From assembly GCF_002833405.1 (NCBI RefSeq), contig NZ_CP025135.1:2275501-2339500 (forward strand): a stretch of 64,000 nucleotides of DNA, in the 5' to 3' direction. Made by a program: the position numbers and the translations under genes. The notes beneath the pieces were generated by a model that was not told where the DNA came from, searched no databases, and saw nothing but the letters and a program-made list of their open reading frames with translations. Below are positions 8,151 through 16,296 of this stretch, piece after piece. How positions within the stretch are numbered: the first letter of the stretch is position 1; each line of letters opens with the position of its first letter. This DNA comes from Planococcus sp. MB-3u-03. Lineage in GTDB: Bacteria; Bacillota; Bacilli; Bacillales_A; Planococcaceae.

Positions 8151-8906
8151 CTATTTAATTCCATACCATTTCAAGGCATTGCGATAGAGAACCTTTTCCG
8201 CTTCTTTGTCGCCCAAAGCTTCTTGGATCACTGTCACGTCATTTTCCTGAAATGGCGTTTTTGCCCGAGTCGACGGCAGGTCGGTGCCGAATAGCAACGC
8301 CTCCGGATTAATATCATGGATGGCCCGGACTGCGTAAGATGGATCGAAATCAATTCGCCCAAATCCAGTCGCTTTCACTTTAACGCCTTGTTCCACTAGC
8401 TTTAACAGTTCAGGGAATCCTTGTTTTGATAAGCCGAGATGATCGATGGAAACAGCCGGCAAGCGGCTGATTGTGTTTTTCAGCTCCTCGAGATCTTTCG
8501 AATCGATGTACAACTCGGCGTGCCAGCCGGCGATATCATGAACGCGTCTTGCAAAATGATCAAGCCGCTCGATCGTTTCTGAACCGCCGCGCTTCACGTT
8601 AAACCGCACGGCACGAACCCCTTTTCCATGCAAATTGAGGATTTCTTCGTCCGATGTGTCCGCCGGCAATTGCGTCACACCGACAAACCGGTCACCGAGC
8701 GTGTCAAGTGCATCCACTAAATAAGATTGGTCAAAGCCTTGGAACGAGCCCGACACGATGGCCCCTCCGGTTACTTCGAAGTTTTCAACAGCGGCCACAT
8801 AATTCGAAGCGGTGAATGCAGGCGGCAAATAGCCTTGATTTTCGGTCAACGGAAATCGCGGATCGATAATATGTAAATGGGCATCGAAAATTTTCACTTT
8901 ACTCAT
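8151..8906 (-). CDS. Amidohydrolase family metal-dependent hydrolase
   Basis: A 251-residue TIM-barrel hydrolase of the amidohydrolase_2 group. The metal-binding H-x-H is in IFDAHLHIIDPRFP near the N terminus, a later His is in VSIDHLGLSKQG, and the Asp near the end is in LLFGTDLPST. It probably hydrolyses or decarboxylates a small lactone or ring acid in the cytoplasm. The start overlaps the stop of the HIT-like gene by four bases, so the two are co-translated. Confidence 0.88.
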   Translation of the reverse strand: MSKVKIFDAHLHIIDPRFPLTENQGYLPPAFTASNYVAAVENFEVTGGAIVSGSFQGFDQSYLVDALDTLGDRFVGVTQLPADTSDEEILNLHGKGVRAVRFNVKRGGSETIERLDHFARRVHDIAGWHAELYIDSKDLEELKNTISRLPAVSIDHLGLSKQGFPELLKLVEQGVKVKATGFGRIDFDPSYAVRAIHDINPEALLFGTDLPSTRAKTPFQENDVTVIQEALGDKEAEKVLYRNALKWYGIK

Positions 8907-9388
8907 CGCTTCAATTCTTCCGTCAATGCAGAAATCGCTTGCCTGACACTCTTTAGATTCGCTTCATCGTTCATCTCATTTCGCGCATGCAAAAGCACCG
9001 GCCGCACCGACTCGACAGAACGCCCAAATTCGTACATCCATTCATAGCGGGGAACCATCCATGTATGGAAATGATGCGTTGTGTCTTCATTATAGAAATA
9101 ATAGACCGACTCGATGCCAAGGACGTCGCGCTGTGCTTTACGGATTTCCGACAGGATCGTGATGTAATCAAGCCGCTCCGCTTCGGTCATTTCGTCTAAA
9201 CTTTTCAAATGGCGCTTTGACGCGAGAATGATCAAGCCGGGGATGGGATAAGCCACGTCCTGATGGGCATGGAAATGCTCCGTTTCTACCACTACACCGC
9301 CTTCTGGTTCGATCAATCCATTCACTAATGCGCAGCTCAAGCATTCCACTTCGACGGTTTCGCCATTTGCCAAGGTGATGGTTCTCAT
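8903..9388 (-). CDS. HIT-like superfamily protein (nucleotide hydrolase/transferase fold)
   Basis: A 161-residue protein with a histidine-triad-like box HHFHTWMVPR around residues 110-120 and ASKRHLKSLDEMTEAE, the usual helix preceding the triad. Cys residues in ECLSCALVNG resemble the N-terminal zinc pair of many HIT proteins. The triad spacing (H-F-H-T-W) is not the classical HxHxHxx, so it is a divergent member. It starts two bases after the stop of the small membrane protein gene and overlaps the amidohydrolase, forming a three-gene operon. Confidence 0.72.
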   Translation of the reverse strand: MRTITLANGETVEVECLSCALVNGLIEPEGGVVVETEHFHAHQDVAYPIPGLIILASKRHLKSLDEMTEAERLDYITILSEIRKAQRDVLGIESVYYFYNEDTTHHFHTWMVPRYEWMYEFGRSVESVRPVLLHARNEMNDEANLKSVRQAISALTEELKR

Positions 9389-9389
9389 T

Positions 9390-9619
9390 TCAATCGCCCT
9401 CCTCGCTTATTTTTGCCAAAACTTCTGACAGGAGAAATGCCACGAGACCGATCGTCAAAATTACGAACCAATTGTCGATTATGGCTTTGCCAAAAAGTAT
9501 TCAGATATTCCATTCGCGAATAGAATCAATCCCCAAACGACAAAACCAAAAGTATTCACCGTTGCTTCCGTCCCTATTACCAGTGTCTTCTTCAAAAATA
9601 AACCGAGCAGTTTCTTCAT
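9390..9619 (-). pseudogene. Small membrane protein, frame broken at one homopolymer
   Basis: From ATG 9619 the frame encodes MKKLLGLFLKKTLVIGTEA and a transmembrane helix, then stops early. Adding one base at the A run 9492-9496 (a T run on the coding strand) restores a 76-residue protein with a second helix (WFVILTIGLVAFLLSEVLA), ending in a TGA two bases before the ATG of the HIT-like gene. That exact join argues the gene is intact in the organism and the break is a sequencing deletion. Function unknown; it leads the operon with the HIT-like protein and the amidohydrolase. Confidence 0.6.
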
Positions 9620-9668
9620 GGCCTCAGTCCCTTTGCAGTCTAGCTTTCTACAGATTCGTACATCTTAT

Positions 9669-10201
9669 TCAACTACCGGAATGAACCATCCCATGCATAA
9701 GTCGAAAAGAGGCCAATTTCTCAAAATAGAATTCCAAGCGCTGGTAGACTGAAGGAACGATTAAGCGCTCCCGGTTCATTTGCTGAAACTCAATCCAATT
9801 GACTAGCTGTGCGGCGTACACTTCACCTGGCTGAAGCTGCAATGCATCCATATCGATGCGCTCTTTGCATCCACACATAGCTGTCCAGAAAATAATTGCC
9901 GCCTTTCGTATGGCCTAAAAGCGAAGTTCTTCAGGCCTTGCCAATAAACCTGTTTCTTCTTCCAGCTCTCGGAGAGCCCCTGTCAAACTGCTTTCTCCTG
10001 TAATTACGGAACCGCCTGTTGTTTCCCAAAGCATCGGCAGCGGTTTGGCCGGATCTCTTTGCGTCATAAAATCCTGCCATCTGCATTGAGCGTAATGACT
10101 TCCACGACAATGTGGAACTCGCCGGGCTGTAATTTATTGCCTCTAATATGCTTCTTTCCGAGCGGGTTGCGCTCCCCGTCATACAAATCCCATACTTCCA
10201 T
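9669..10201 (-). pseudogene. Nudix hydrolase, frame broken at three places
   Basis: The start MEVWDLYDGERNPLGKKHIRG at ATG 10201 (AGGAG upstream) and the Nudix box, GGSVITGESSLTGALRE followed by LEEETGL, identify a Nudix pyrophosphohydrolase of about 180 residues. The frame breaks at the A runs 10068-10071 and 9917-9920 and at the T run 9864-9866. One extra base at each of the first two restores the frame; the third repair is less exact. The C-terminal part (ALQLQPGEVYAAQLVNWIEF) is open in another frame. As given it cannot be translated whole; consensus error is the likely cause. Confidence 0.7.
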
Positions 10202-10332
10202 TCCCACTTGCTCCTATCCCGAATTCGTGAATTTTCGATACGTCCTTTTGCTAGCTAGCTCTGTATATACTTTAAAGAATATTCCCATTAATTAACAGAC
10301 TTTTTACTCATTTTAAATTTTATTTTCCCATA

Positions 10333-10365
10333 TAAAAGCACCGGAGGCAGACGCGCCCGGTACTC
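10333..10365 (-). terminator. Probable terminator
   Basis: AGTACCGG pairs with CCGGTGCT on the minus strand (10337-10364) and is followed by TTTTA. It lies 20-50 bases after the small gene ending at 10388. Confidence 0.6.
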
Positions 10366-10387
10366 GGTTTGTTTCTATAGATTGCTG

Positions 10388-10584
10388 TCAACTGCGCACC
10401 GCCTCAACTGCCTCTTCAAAACTAGTGCGGCTATCCGGCCCATAAAGTTCGGGATTTCCACGGAAAATGTGTTTATCGTATAGTCTTTTGCACAATCCAG
10501 GCTGCATTCGTGGGAAGACATGATGAGCGTAAGATATGACTTGAAATACATCGGCTGCAAGCGCCCTCCGTGGTTGACCGTCAT
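10388..10584 (-). pseudogene. Small protein downstream of the flavoprotein, frame broken once
   Basis: ATG 10584 has AGGAGG seven bases upstream and starts MTVNHGGRLQPMYFKSY. Adding one base at the T run 10486-10489 joins CSLDCAK to RLYDKHIFRGNPELYG and a C terminus SRTSFEEAVEAVRS, about 65 residues in all. Two Cys lie in ECSLDC. Its ribosome site follows immediately after the flavoprotein stop, so it is the second gene of that operon. I do not recognise the family. Without the repair the frame runs on to about 10375 with an unlikely C terminus. Confidence 0.5.
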
Positions 10585-10599
10585 GACAAATGCCTCCTT

Positions 10600-11964
10600 T
10601 CAACAGCAGCCGCCGATGGTGATCGGCTGTTGTCCATTTTTTGATACACCGGAACTGCAGACGCCCGTTTCCGGCAACTCCAGCTCCACTTTCTCAGAAG
10701 CCTCAATATCTCCGGTGAGATAAGCGACAATCGAACGGACTTGTTCATAGCCTGTTGCCATCAAGAAGGTAGGCGCGCGTCCATAGCTTTTCATGCCAGC
10801 GATGTAAAATCCTTGTTCTGGCTGCCGCAATTCCTTTTCACCATGCGGCCGGACCGTTCCGCAGCTATGGATGTTCGGATCGATTAGCGGAGCAAGTGCT
10901 TCGATGCTTTCTGTGGCATCATCGATTTTCAGGCGAAGTTCTTTTAAGAAATCGAAATCGGGACGGCTGCCTGTATTGACGATGATTTCATCGATTGCTT
11001 CAATCGAATGGCTTTTTCCTTGCCAGTCACCCATTAAGGCAAGCTTTCCGTCTTTTCGAGAAACTTGCTCTATCCGAAACGGCGTAAAGATTTCCACACG
11101 CCCCGAATCTACCAATTCATGGACACGCACTCCCAATTCACCTCGCGCCTCGAGCGCATCATCTGCTTCGCCGCCGTAAACATCCTCGATTTTCGGCTTG
11201 CGCAGGATCCATGAGATTTTCCCTTGATGTCCAGCATCCCCAAGTGCGGCAAGATCCAATAAAGTATTGATGGCAGAATGGCCTCCACCTATGACGGCTA
11301 CCTGTTTTCCAGAAAACCGCTCGCGGTCTTTGCCATGTAGATCGGGGATGCCGTAAAAAATGCGCTCTTGTTGGCTGCGTTCGCTCTGCGTCCAAACCCC
11401 GTCGGCTTGAAGCGGATTTGGCTGGCCCCAAGTTCCTGTGGCATCGATGACGGCTTTCGCTTCAATCCGCTCCATTTCCGCATCTTCAGTCTCTACATAG
11501 ATCATGAAAGGCTGATGCTCGCGATTCGCCGTCTTCATCTTGTCTTGATGTTTTCGGCTGATGGCACTGACACGTGCATTGAGGCGGATGTACGGTTCGA
11601 TCTCAGGTACGGCGGCCAGCTTTATCAAATAATCTTCCACCAGCTCGGCTCCTGTCGGCAACTTGTCATCCCCTGGCGCATTCCAGCCAGAGCGGTCCAA
11701 TAAGGCTCGCGCCGCTTTATCGATATTGTATTGCCAAGGAGAGAACAAACGGACATGCCCCCATTGCAGCACGTGATGGCCGATTCGGTCACCAGCTTCA
11801 AGCACCAAAAACTTTTCACCCGCCAGCGATAACTGGGCAGCAGCAGCCAAACCGATTGGCCCTGCCCCGATGATAACGACCGGCAATTCCGGCGCTGTCT
11901 TTTTTATTCTTTCGATTTGGATGCGTTGTGGAGTGGTCGAACAACAATTTGTTTGAGTGTTCAT
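10600..11964 (-). CDS. FAD/NAD(P)-dependent oxidoreductase (flavin monooxygenase-like, arsenic-island type)
   Basis: A 454-residue two-dinucleotide-domain flavoprotein. The FAD site is VIIGAGPIGLAAAAQLSLAG near residue 30, and the NADPH site is VAVIGGGHSAINTLLD near residue 222. Both ends carry Cys pairs (NCCSTT at the start, GGCC at the very end), unusual for the family and suggestive of thiol or metalloid binding. Similar flavoproteins called ArsO occur in arsenic clusters, but the substrate here is unproven. A 17-base palindrome matching one near the MarR gene lies just upstream of the start, so it is probably MarR-controlled. Confidence 0.82.
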   Translation of the reverse strand: MNTQTNCCSTTPQRIQIERIKKTAPELPVVIIGAGPIGLAAAAQLSLAGEKFLVLEAGDRIGHHVLQWGHVRLFSPWQYNIDKAARALLDRSGWNAPGDDKLPTGAELVEDYLIKLAAVPEIEPYIRLNARVSAISRKHQDKMKTANREHQPFMIYVETEDAEMERIEAKAVIDATGTWGQPNPLQADGVWTQSERSQQERIFYGIPDLHGKDRERFSGKQVAVIGGGHSAINTLLDLAALGDAGHQGKISWILRKPKIEDVYGGEADDALEARGELGVRVHELVDSGRVEIFTPFRIEQVSRKDGKLALMGDWQGKSHSIEAIDEIIVNTGSRPDFDFLKELRLKIDDATESIEALAPLIDPNIHSCGTVRPHGEKELRQPEQGFYIAGMKSYGRAPTFLMATGYEQVRSIVAYLTGDIEASEKVELELPETGVCSSGVSKNGQQPITIGGCC

Positions 11965-11988
11965 GTCTTGGCCTCCTTATTGATAAAA

Positions 11989-12005
11989 ACTTGATTATTG
12001 CAAGT
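11989..12005. promoter_or_regulatory. Operator-like palindrome upstream of the flavoprotein
   Basis: ACTTGATTATTGCAAGT, an imperfect inverted repeat with the same size and outer arms as the perfect palindrome at 12494-12510. It sits 25 bases before the flavoprotein start, a position suitable for repression by the neighbouring MarR protein. Confidence 0.6.
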
Positions 12006-12017
12006 ATTAATTCGAAC

Positions 12018-12460
12018 TTAATACATCGGTTTACAGCAGACGGATGATTTTGCCATCGCCTCGTTCAGTAATTTGATCGATTGCAGCACCATGTCCTGTT
12101 CAAATTCGGTCATATGCGAAAAGATTTCCTCGAGATGTTCCTCCATGTCTCGCTGGATGGCAAGCGCTACTTTCTGGCCTTCTTTGTCAAACCCAACACC
12201 GAGATTCGTTTATCCGCAGAAGACGGCATTTTGTGACCAATCCTATCTTCATCAAGCTTTGTACTTGCCGGCTGAAAGTTGACAGGTCAGTCGCCAGTGC
12301 ATCCGCCACTTGTTGCATGGATGGCCATTCCCGGCGGTCGATCTCATAAAGGATATGGCTTTGCACCAAGCTGATTTCCACATCGTCAACCGTACAGCAA
12401 TTTTATTCAACAAGCCAAAGCGTTTAACCATGCTTTGAAAAGTTCCCGTTTGTTTTCCAT
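12018..12460 (-). pseudogene. MarR-family transcriptional regulator with two Cys pairs, frame broken four times
   Basis: After adding one base at each of four homopolymers (12438-12441, 12401-12404, 12229-12232 and 12183-12185) the gene reads as one protein of 148 residues: MENKRELFQSMVKRFGLLNK, then NCCTVDDVEISLVQSHILYE, a winged helix (WPSMQQVADALATDLSTFSR), the wing (MPSSADKRISVLGLT) and a C-terminal dimer helix ending SSVCCKPMY. The order is that of MarR repressors. Two vicinal Cys pairs are unusual and would suit sensing of arsenite, another soft metal or oxidants. It is divergent from the acetyltransferase and upstream of the flavoprotein. Confidence 0.72.
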
Positions 12461-12493
12461 CTTCAACACCTCTAGTGATAGCATATAAAATAA

Positions 12494-12510
12494 ACTTGCA
12501 AATTGCAAGT
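12494..12510. promoter_or_regulatory. Perfect 17-base palindrome, likely MarR operator
   Basis: ACTTGCAAATTGCAAGT: two 8-base arms around one central base. It lies between the divergent MarR and acetyltransferase genes, 33 bases before the MarR start and about 47 before the acetyltransferase start. The related copy at 11989-12005 supports a shared regulator. Confidence 0.7.
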
Positions 12511-12556
12511 ATTTATTTTAATATTTAATCTAATTATAAGAATCGGAGTGATGCAT

Positions 12557-13054
12557 ATGGAATACATCATCAGGCCGGCAGTGGAGTCGGATTGGCCGAA
12601 AATCAAGCAAATCTATGAAGCTGGCATGGACAGCGGGCTCGCTACCTTCGAAACCAAAGCGCCTAGTTATGAAAGCTGGAGCGATAGTGAGACAAGCCAT
12701 TGCCGGTTGGTTATTGAATCCGCAACGCAAATACTTGGCTTTTGCAAGCTTTCACTTGTATCGAAGCGCCCAGTCTACTCGGGTGTCGGGGAAGTGAGCA
12801 TTTATGTCGATCCTGTATATTCGGGCGAAGGCATCGGCCACAAGCTTATGCAAGCCCTTATTCAAGCTTCGGAGCAGCAAGGTTTTTGGACCTTGGAAGC
12901 AAAAATCTTTCCTGAAAATGAAGCAAGCATCCGGCTTCATAAGAAAAACGGCTTCCGTGAAATCGGTGTCCGTGAACGCATCGGAAAGCGAGACGGCGTC
13001 TGGCGGGACAACATCCTGCTCGAACGCAGAAGTAAAATAAACGGAACTCATTAA
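12557..13054 (+). CDS. GNAT acetyltransferase, ArsN1/phosphinothricin acetyltransferase type
   Basis: A 165-residue enzyme. IRPAVESDWPKIKQIYEAGM at the start, SIYVDPVYSGEGIGHKLMQALI (the acetyl-CoA loop, here GEGIG), and FPENEASIRLHKKNGFREIGV are typical of the Pat/ArsN1 group, which acetylates phosphinothricin-like substrates such as the arsenical herbicide-antibiotic arsinothricin. Its position next to an ars cluster favours ArsN1, but this is inference. ATG 12557 is chosen for GGAG eight bases upstream; the frame itself is open from 12503. It lies divergent to the MarR gene with a palindrome between. Confidence 0.82.
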   Translation: MEYIIRPAVESDWPKIKQIYEAGMDSGLATFETKAPSYESWSDSETSHCRLVIESATQILGFCKLSLVSKRPVYSGVGEVSIYVDPVYSGEGIGHKLMQALIQASEQQGFWTLEAKIFPENEASIRLHKKNGFREIGVRERIGKRDGVWRDNILLERRSKINGTH

Positions 13055-13083
13055 AAAAAGAGCTCACGGATGAGCTCTTTTTT
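13053..13083. terminator. Bidirectional terminator between converging genes
   Basis: The A run and AGAGCTCA at 13053-13066 pair with TGAGCTCTTTTTT at 13071-13083. It serves both the acetyltransferase (plus) and the HesB-like gene (minus). Confidence 0.85.
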
Positions 13084-13087
13084 CTAT

Positions 13088-13366
13088 TCAACAGCCAGTC
13101 GGCGCACCGATCATGACCAAGCCGCCTTGCTCTCCTTGCGTATCGAAATCCAAAGCGAGCTCCTCTGCCATTTCTTTTGCGTCCGGCGCAACCGCTACAC
13201 GGATGCCGTTCACATCGATGAGTTCATCCGTTTGTTCCGGTGCATCGAGCGACAAGCCGATTTGCGGGCCGCAGCAGCCGGCGACTGCATAAAGGCGCAA
13301 GTTTTCCGTTTGCTGTTCTTCCAGAATGGATTGGATATAGTTCTTAGCTTCATCAGTAATCATCAT
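13088..13366 (-). CDS. HesB/IscA-like (Fe-S biosynthesis fold) protein in the ars operon
   Basis: About 92 residues: MITDEAKNYIQSILEEQQ, then AVAGCCGPQIGLSLD, and a C terminus GGLVMIGAPTGC. The fold is that of A-type iron-sulfur carriers, but the usual C-terminal CGCG is reduced to a single Cys and the first Cys is doubled. Such variants recur in firmicute ars loci. It might bind metalloid or a cluster; the role is unproven. The start MMITDEAK (13366) follows GGGGAGATGGAG. It is the last gene of the ars operon, 49 bases after the phosphatase. Confidence 0.75.
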   Translation of the reverse strand: MMITDEAKNYIQSILEEQQTENLRLYAVAGCCGPQIGLSLDAPEQTDELIDVNGIRVAVAPDAKEMAEELALDFDTQGEQGGLVMIGAPTGC

Positions 13367-13415
13367 AAACTCCATCTCCCCTGTTCTTTTCAATTATTCT
13401 TCACTTTAACATGGA

Positions 13416-13847
13416 TTAGGCTTGTGGAAAAATGCGGTGCAGCGATTCTTTCAATTCTGGCCTCACGCTGATGATTGGCCGTACGCTAGTCGCCATCTGT
13501 TCAGCTTCTTCAACGGTCTTCGCTTCGCCTAATGCAAGCAAGGTGCCGATTGCGACCGTACCGGTGCGGTTGCTGCCTCCTGCGCAATGGAAAAAGATTT
13601 TCTTTCCTTCCTCATAAGCGGTGACGACTCCATCCACTGCTTCTTGGATCGACTCATCCTGCTGCTCCGTGGAATCGTCGACAATCGGTGCATGGATGCG
13701 TGTATAGCTTTCATCGTTGCTGTCCGCTGCTTCTGCGCGCAAATCGAAGACGACGTCGATGCCTTCATTTTCCACTGCTGTTTTCGCATCTGCTGCGCCG
13801 CCGATGAAAATACGGTCTTTCACTAATTGCTGGTATGCTTCACTCAT
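13416..13847 (-). CDS. Dual-specificity/tyrosine phosphatase-like protein in the ars operon
   Basis: A 143-residue protein with the phosphatase loop H-C-A-G-G-S-N-R-T-G around residues 87-96, matching the HCx5R(S/T) signature of Cys-based phosphatases, and a general-acid candidate in the APIVDDSTEQQ loop. A role in arsenic resistance is not established; it could dephosphorylate a protein or act as a reductase-like thiol enzyme. ATG 13847 is preferred, since the upstream ATG and TTG starts overlap the purine-rich ribosome site. It lies 42 bases after arsA on the same strand. Confidence 0.8.
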   Translation of the reverse strand: MSEAYQQLVKDRIFIGGAADAKTAVENEGIDVVFDLRAEAADSNDESYTRIHAPIVDDSTEQQDESIQEAVDGVVTAYEEGKKIFFHCAGGSNRTGTVAIGTLLALGEAKTVEEAEQMATSVRPIISVRPELKESLHRIFPQA

Positions 13848-13889
13848 CGTTTGCCTCATCCCTTCCAAATTAATTTGATGTCCCCATTA

Positions 13890-15659
13890 TTATAAAATGA
13901 ATTCTTTCAATTGGTCATAACCAATTTTCTCTTCTTCGAGCCAAGGAATGATGGCGCATTTTGTGGCCAGTTCCTCATCAACTTTGCGAATCCACTTTTT
14001 CTCGGAGATCGCGCGTCCCTTCAGCACAGCATCCACGGTCTCCGTAGCGTAGAGGCTTTGGTTAATGACCCACCATTTCGGCTCGATTCCAGCACGCTTC
14101 AACTCTTCTTCGAGGCGGGCAGCTTCCAACACCGGCGTCGCTTCCGCCAAGGTGACGATGACGACGCCTGTTTCTTTTGGATTGCGCAAGCGCGGCAATA
14201 GTTTTTTAACACTATCCGGCACATCACCGGTCGAGCGGCTCATTTCCTTATGATAGGCTTCCGTCGAATCGAGCAGCAATAAGGTATGCCCAGTCGGCGC
14301 GGTATCGATGACGACGATTTCGTTCTCGGATTTCTCCACTACTTTGGCGAAAGCTTGGAACAACGCGATTTCTTCGGTGCACGGCGATTCCAAGTCTTCT
14401 TTCAAATAAGCGAGCTCTTCTTCAGTCATCCCGCCGCCTGCCTGTTCGATGACGGTTTCTTTATAACGCGCCACTTCGATGTCTGGATTGATGCTGCTGA
14501 TGGACAAATTGTCGCGGATGCCGCTTCCTTCAAACGTATACGCCAAATGCGCTGCAGGGTCGGTCGTCGTCAAATGGACTTTATGGCCTTTCTCGGACAA
14601 GCCGACTGCGATGGCAGATGCGACGGAAGTTTTGCCGACGCCGCCTTTGCCCATCGTGAAAATGACGCGCGTGTTGTGTTCTGAAAAATCATCGATGACG
14701 CTATTCAATCCCGGCAAGTCGAGCGGCTCTCCCACTTCTTCCGTTTCGAACGAAGTGATGGCGTATGAATTGAACAGATGGCGCAAGTTTGCAACGCCCG
14801 TGAGCGAATAAGAAACATATGGCAATGAATAAGCCATCACTTGCTTCAAGGCTTCAGGTGTCTGTTCAATCGCCTCACGTTGCCGCTTGTAGAATGCCGT
14901 AGAGACCGCGTCTTCCGGCTGATGCGTCTGAAGCAGCCCATTGACGATGAGCAATTGGTTTTTGATGCCGATTTCTTTTAATTCAAATGATGCACGGTCC
15001 GCCTCGAGCAAGGAGGAATTGTCAGGGCGCGCTACTAAGATCAAAGTCGTTTTGTCGCCATCGGACAGCGAATCCACCGCTTTTTTGTACAGCGCCTTTT
15101 TGCCTTCTAGCCCAGAGAGCGGGCCGAGGCATGAGGCGCCGTGTGTGCTGTCTTCCAAAAAGCCGCTCCACGCCGTCGGCAATTGCAAAAGACGCAGCGT
15201 ATGGCCGGTCGGTGCCGTATCGAACAGCACATGGTCGTATTGCGCTAAAATCGCTTCATCTGCCAGCAAATGCGAAAACTCATCGAATGCCGCGATTTCG
15301 ACCGTGCAAGCACCGGATAATTGCTCTTCCATCGTCGCGAGCACCGCATCCGGCAATTTGCCGCGGTAGGGACCGACGACGCTTTCTTTATAAGCTTTGG
15401 CCGCTTGTTCCGGATCGATATTGCAGGCGGACAAATTGGCGACAGACGGAATGGGTTTCGGGTCGTTCGTCAGTTGGACTTCCAGCACGTCTTGCAGATT
15501 AGAAGCCGGATCGGTGCTGACGAGCAATACCTTCTTGCCCTGATCAGCTAAAGCTACCGCTGTGGCACACGCAGTCGAAGTTTTCCCGACACCGCCTTTA
15601 CCGGTGAAAAACAGAAACGGAGTGACAGCCATTTGATTCGGATTGAACAATGAATACAT
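13890..15659 (-). CDS. arsA: Arsenite-stimulated ATPase ArsA
   Basis: A 589-residue duplicated ATPase that normally drives the ArsB arsenite pump. Half one has the deviant Walker A GKGGVGKTS (residues 20-28) and DTAPTGHTLRLL; half two repeats TMGKGGVGKTSVASAIAVGL near residue 335 and DTAPTGHTLLLL. The three metalloid-binding Cys of the family are present in SGACTVEIAAFDEF, GASCLGPLSGL and ESPCTEEIALFQAF. It starts 12 bases after arsD. No pump gene is found nearby, so its membrane partner must be encoded elsewhere or it acts without one. Confidence 0.96.
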   Translation of the reverse strand: MYSLFNPNQMAVTPFLFFTGKGGVGKTSTACATAVALADQGKKVLLVSTDPASNLQDVLEVQLTNDPKPIPSVANLSACNIDPEQAAKAYKESVVGPYRGKLPDAVLATMEEQLSGACTVEIAAFDEFSHLLADEAILAQYDHVLFDTAPTGHTLRLLQLPTAWSGFLEDSTHGASCLGPLSGLEGKKALYKKAVDSLSDGDKTTLILVARPDNSSLLEADRASFELKEIGIKNQLLIVNGLLQTHQPEDAVSTAFYKRQREAIEQTPEALKQVMAYSLPYVSYSLTGVANLRHLFNSYAITSFETEEVGEPLDLPGLNSVIDDFSEHNTRVIFTMGKGGVGKTSVASAIAVGLSEKGHKVHLTTTDPAAHLAYTFEGSGIRDNLSISSINPDIEVARYKETVIEQAGGGMTEEELAYLKEDLESPCTEEIALFQAFAKVVEKSENEIVVIDTAPTGHTLLLLDSTEAYHKEMSRSTGDVPDSVKKLLPRLRNPKETGVVIVTLAEATPVLEAARLEEELKRAGIEPKWWVINQSLYATETVDAVLKGRAISEKKWIRKVDEELATKCAIIPWLEEEKIGYDQLKEFIL

Positions 15660-15671
15660 AGGAACGCTCCT

Positions 15672-16031
15672 TTAGTTGTTGATGTTCAGTGACACGCGTA
15701 CGCGCGGCTTTTCCTGCAATTCGGACGGTGCGGTCTCGAACCACTCTGCCAATTCTTCTGTTGTCGGGTATTCGGCAATCTTTACGACTTTACCGTTGAC
15801 CAGCACGACCGGCAACGCGTCCGGCCCTTTATCGACTAGCACTTGATTGACTTGTTTATTGTCCACAAACGCACCAGGATCATCCGTCAAATTATGGCGT
15901 GAAACAGCAAATCCTTTTTTCTCGAGTGAATACACAGCCGACGCAATGCGCGTCAGTTCTGGATCCACAGTGGGGCCGCAAACACCCGTCGAACAACACA
16001 TCGCCGGATCGAAAATTTCCACCTTTTTCAT
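15672..16031 (-). CDS. arsD: Arsenite metallochaperone ArsD
   Basis: A 119-residue thioredoxin-fold protein that hands As(III) from thiols to ArsA and was first described as a weak repressor. The essential Cys12, Cys13 and Cys18 are in DPAMCCSTGVCGPTVDPEL. The body VDKGPDALPVVLVNGKVVKIAEYPT is family-typical. The extra C-terminal Cys pairs of the E. coli protein are absent, as in most other members. It is directly upstream of arsA with the start at ATG 16031. Confidence 0.95.
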   Translation of the reverse strand: MKKVEIFDPAMCCSTGVCGPTVDPELTRIASAVYSLEKKGFAVSRHNLTDDPGAFVDNKQVNQVLVDKGPDALPVVLVNGKVVKIAEYPTTEELAEWFETAPSELQEKPRVRVSLNINN

Positions 16032-16158
16032 ATTCAGCTCTCCTTCAACCTGTGTAGTTTGGTTCTATTAAATAAGATTAGAGTCATCGTACATATGCTT
16101 ACTCTATTCAAAACTTCGAACAGCTAGATTTGAAAGATTTAACATTCTAATATTAGAG

Positions 16159-16277
16159 ATGAAGCGGAAGGCCTTGACTCCTGGGGGACCGCCGGGCAGC
16201 CGATATCGCGACGTCCTGTCGCCTCGCCTGCATGACCCACATCCTGTGGGCCTAAAGCAAGGCCTGGAGCGCAATCT
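16159..16277. repeat. GC-rich multi-stem intergenic element, probable dispersed repeat
   Basis: A non-coding island inside the ars operon, between arsC and arsD. GGCCTTG (16170-16176) pairs with CAAGGCC (16258-16264), enclosing two hairpins, GCGAC/GTCGC (16208-16212 with 16218-16222) and CCCACA/TGTGGG (16236-16241 with 16245-16250). The flanks GCGGAAGG and CCTGGAGCGCAA resemble a repeat family I remember from intergenic regions of Bacillaceae genomes. Only one copy is in this window, so the repeat status is from recall. It could affect readthrough from arsRC into arsDA. Confidence 0.55.
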
Positions 16278-16296
16278 CCCCCTCCCGAAACTTCAC

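Noticed and set aside
14286..15551. Several plus-strand open frames across arsA.
   Set aside because: arsA is unmistakable on the minus strand; these are frame shadows produced by its codon bias.
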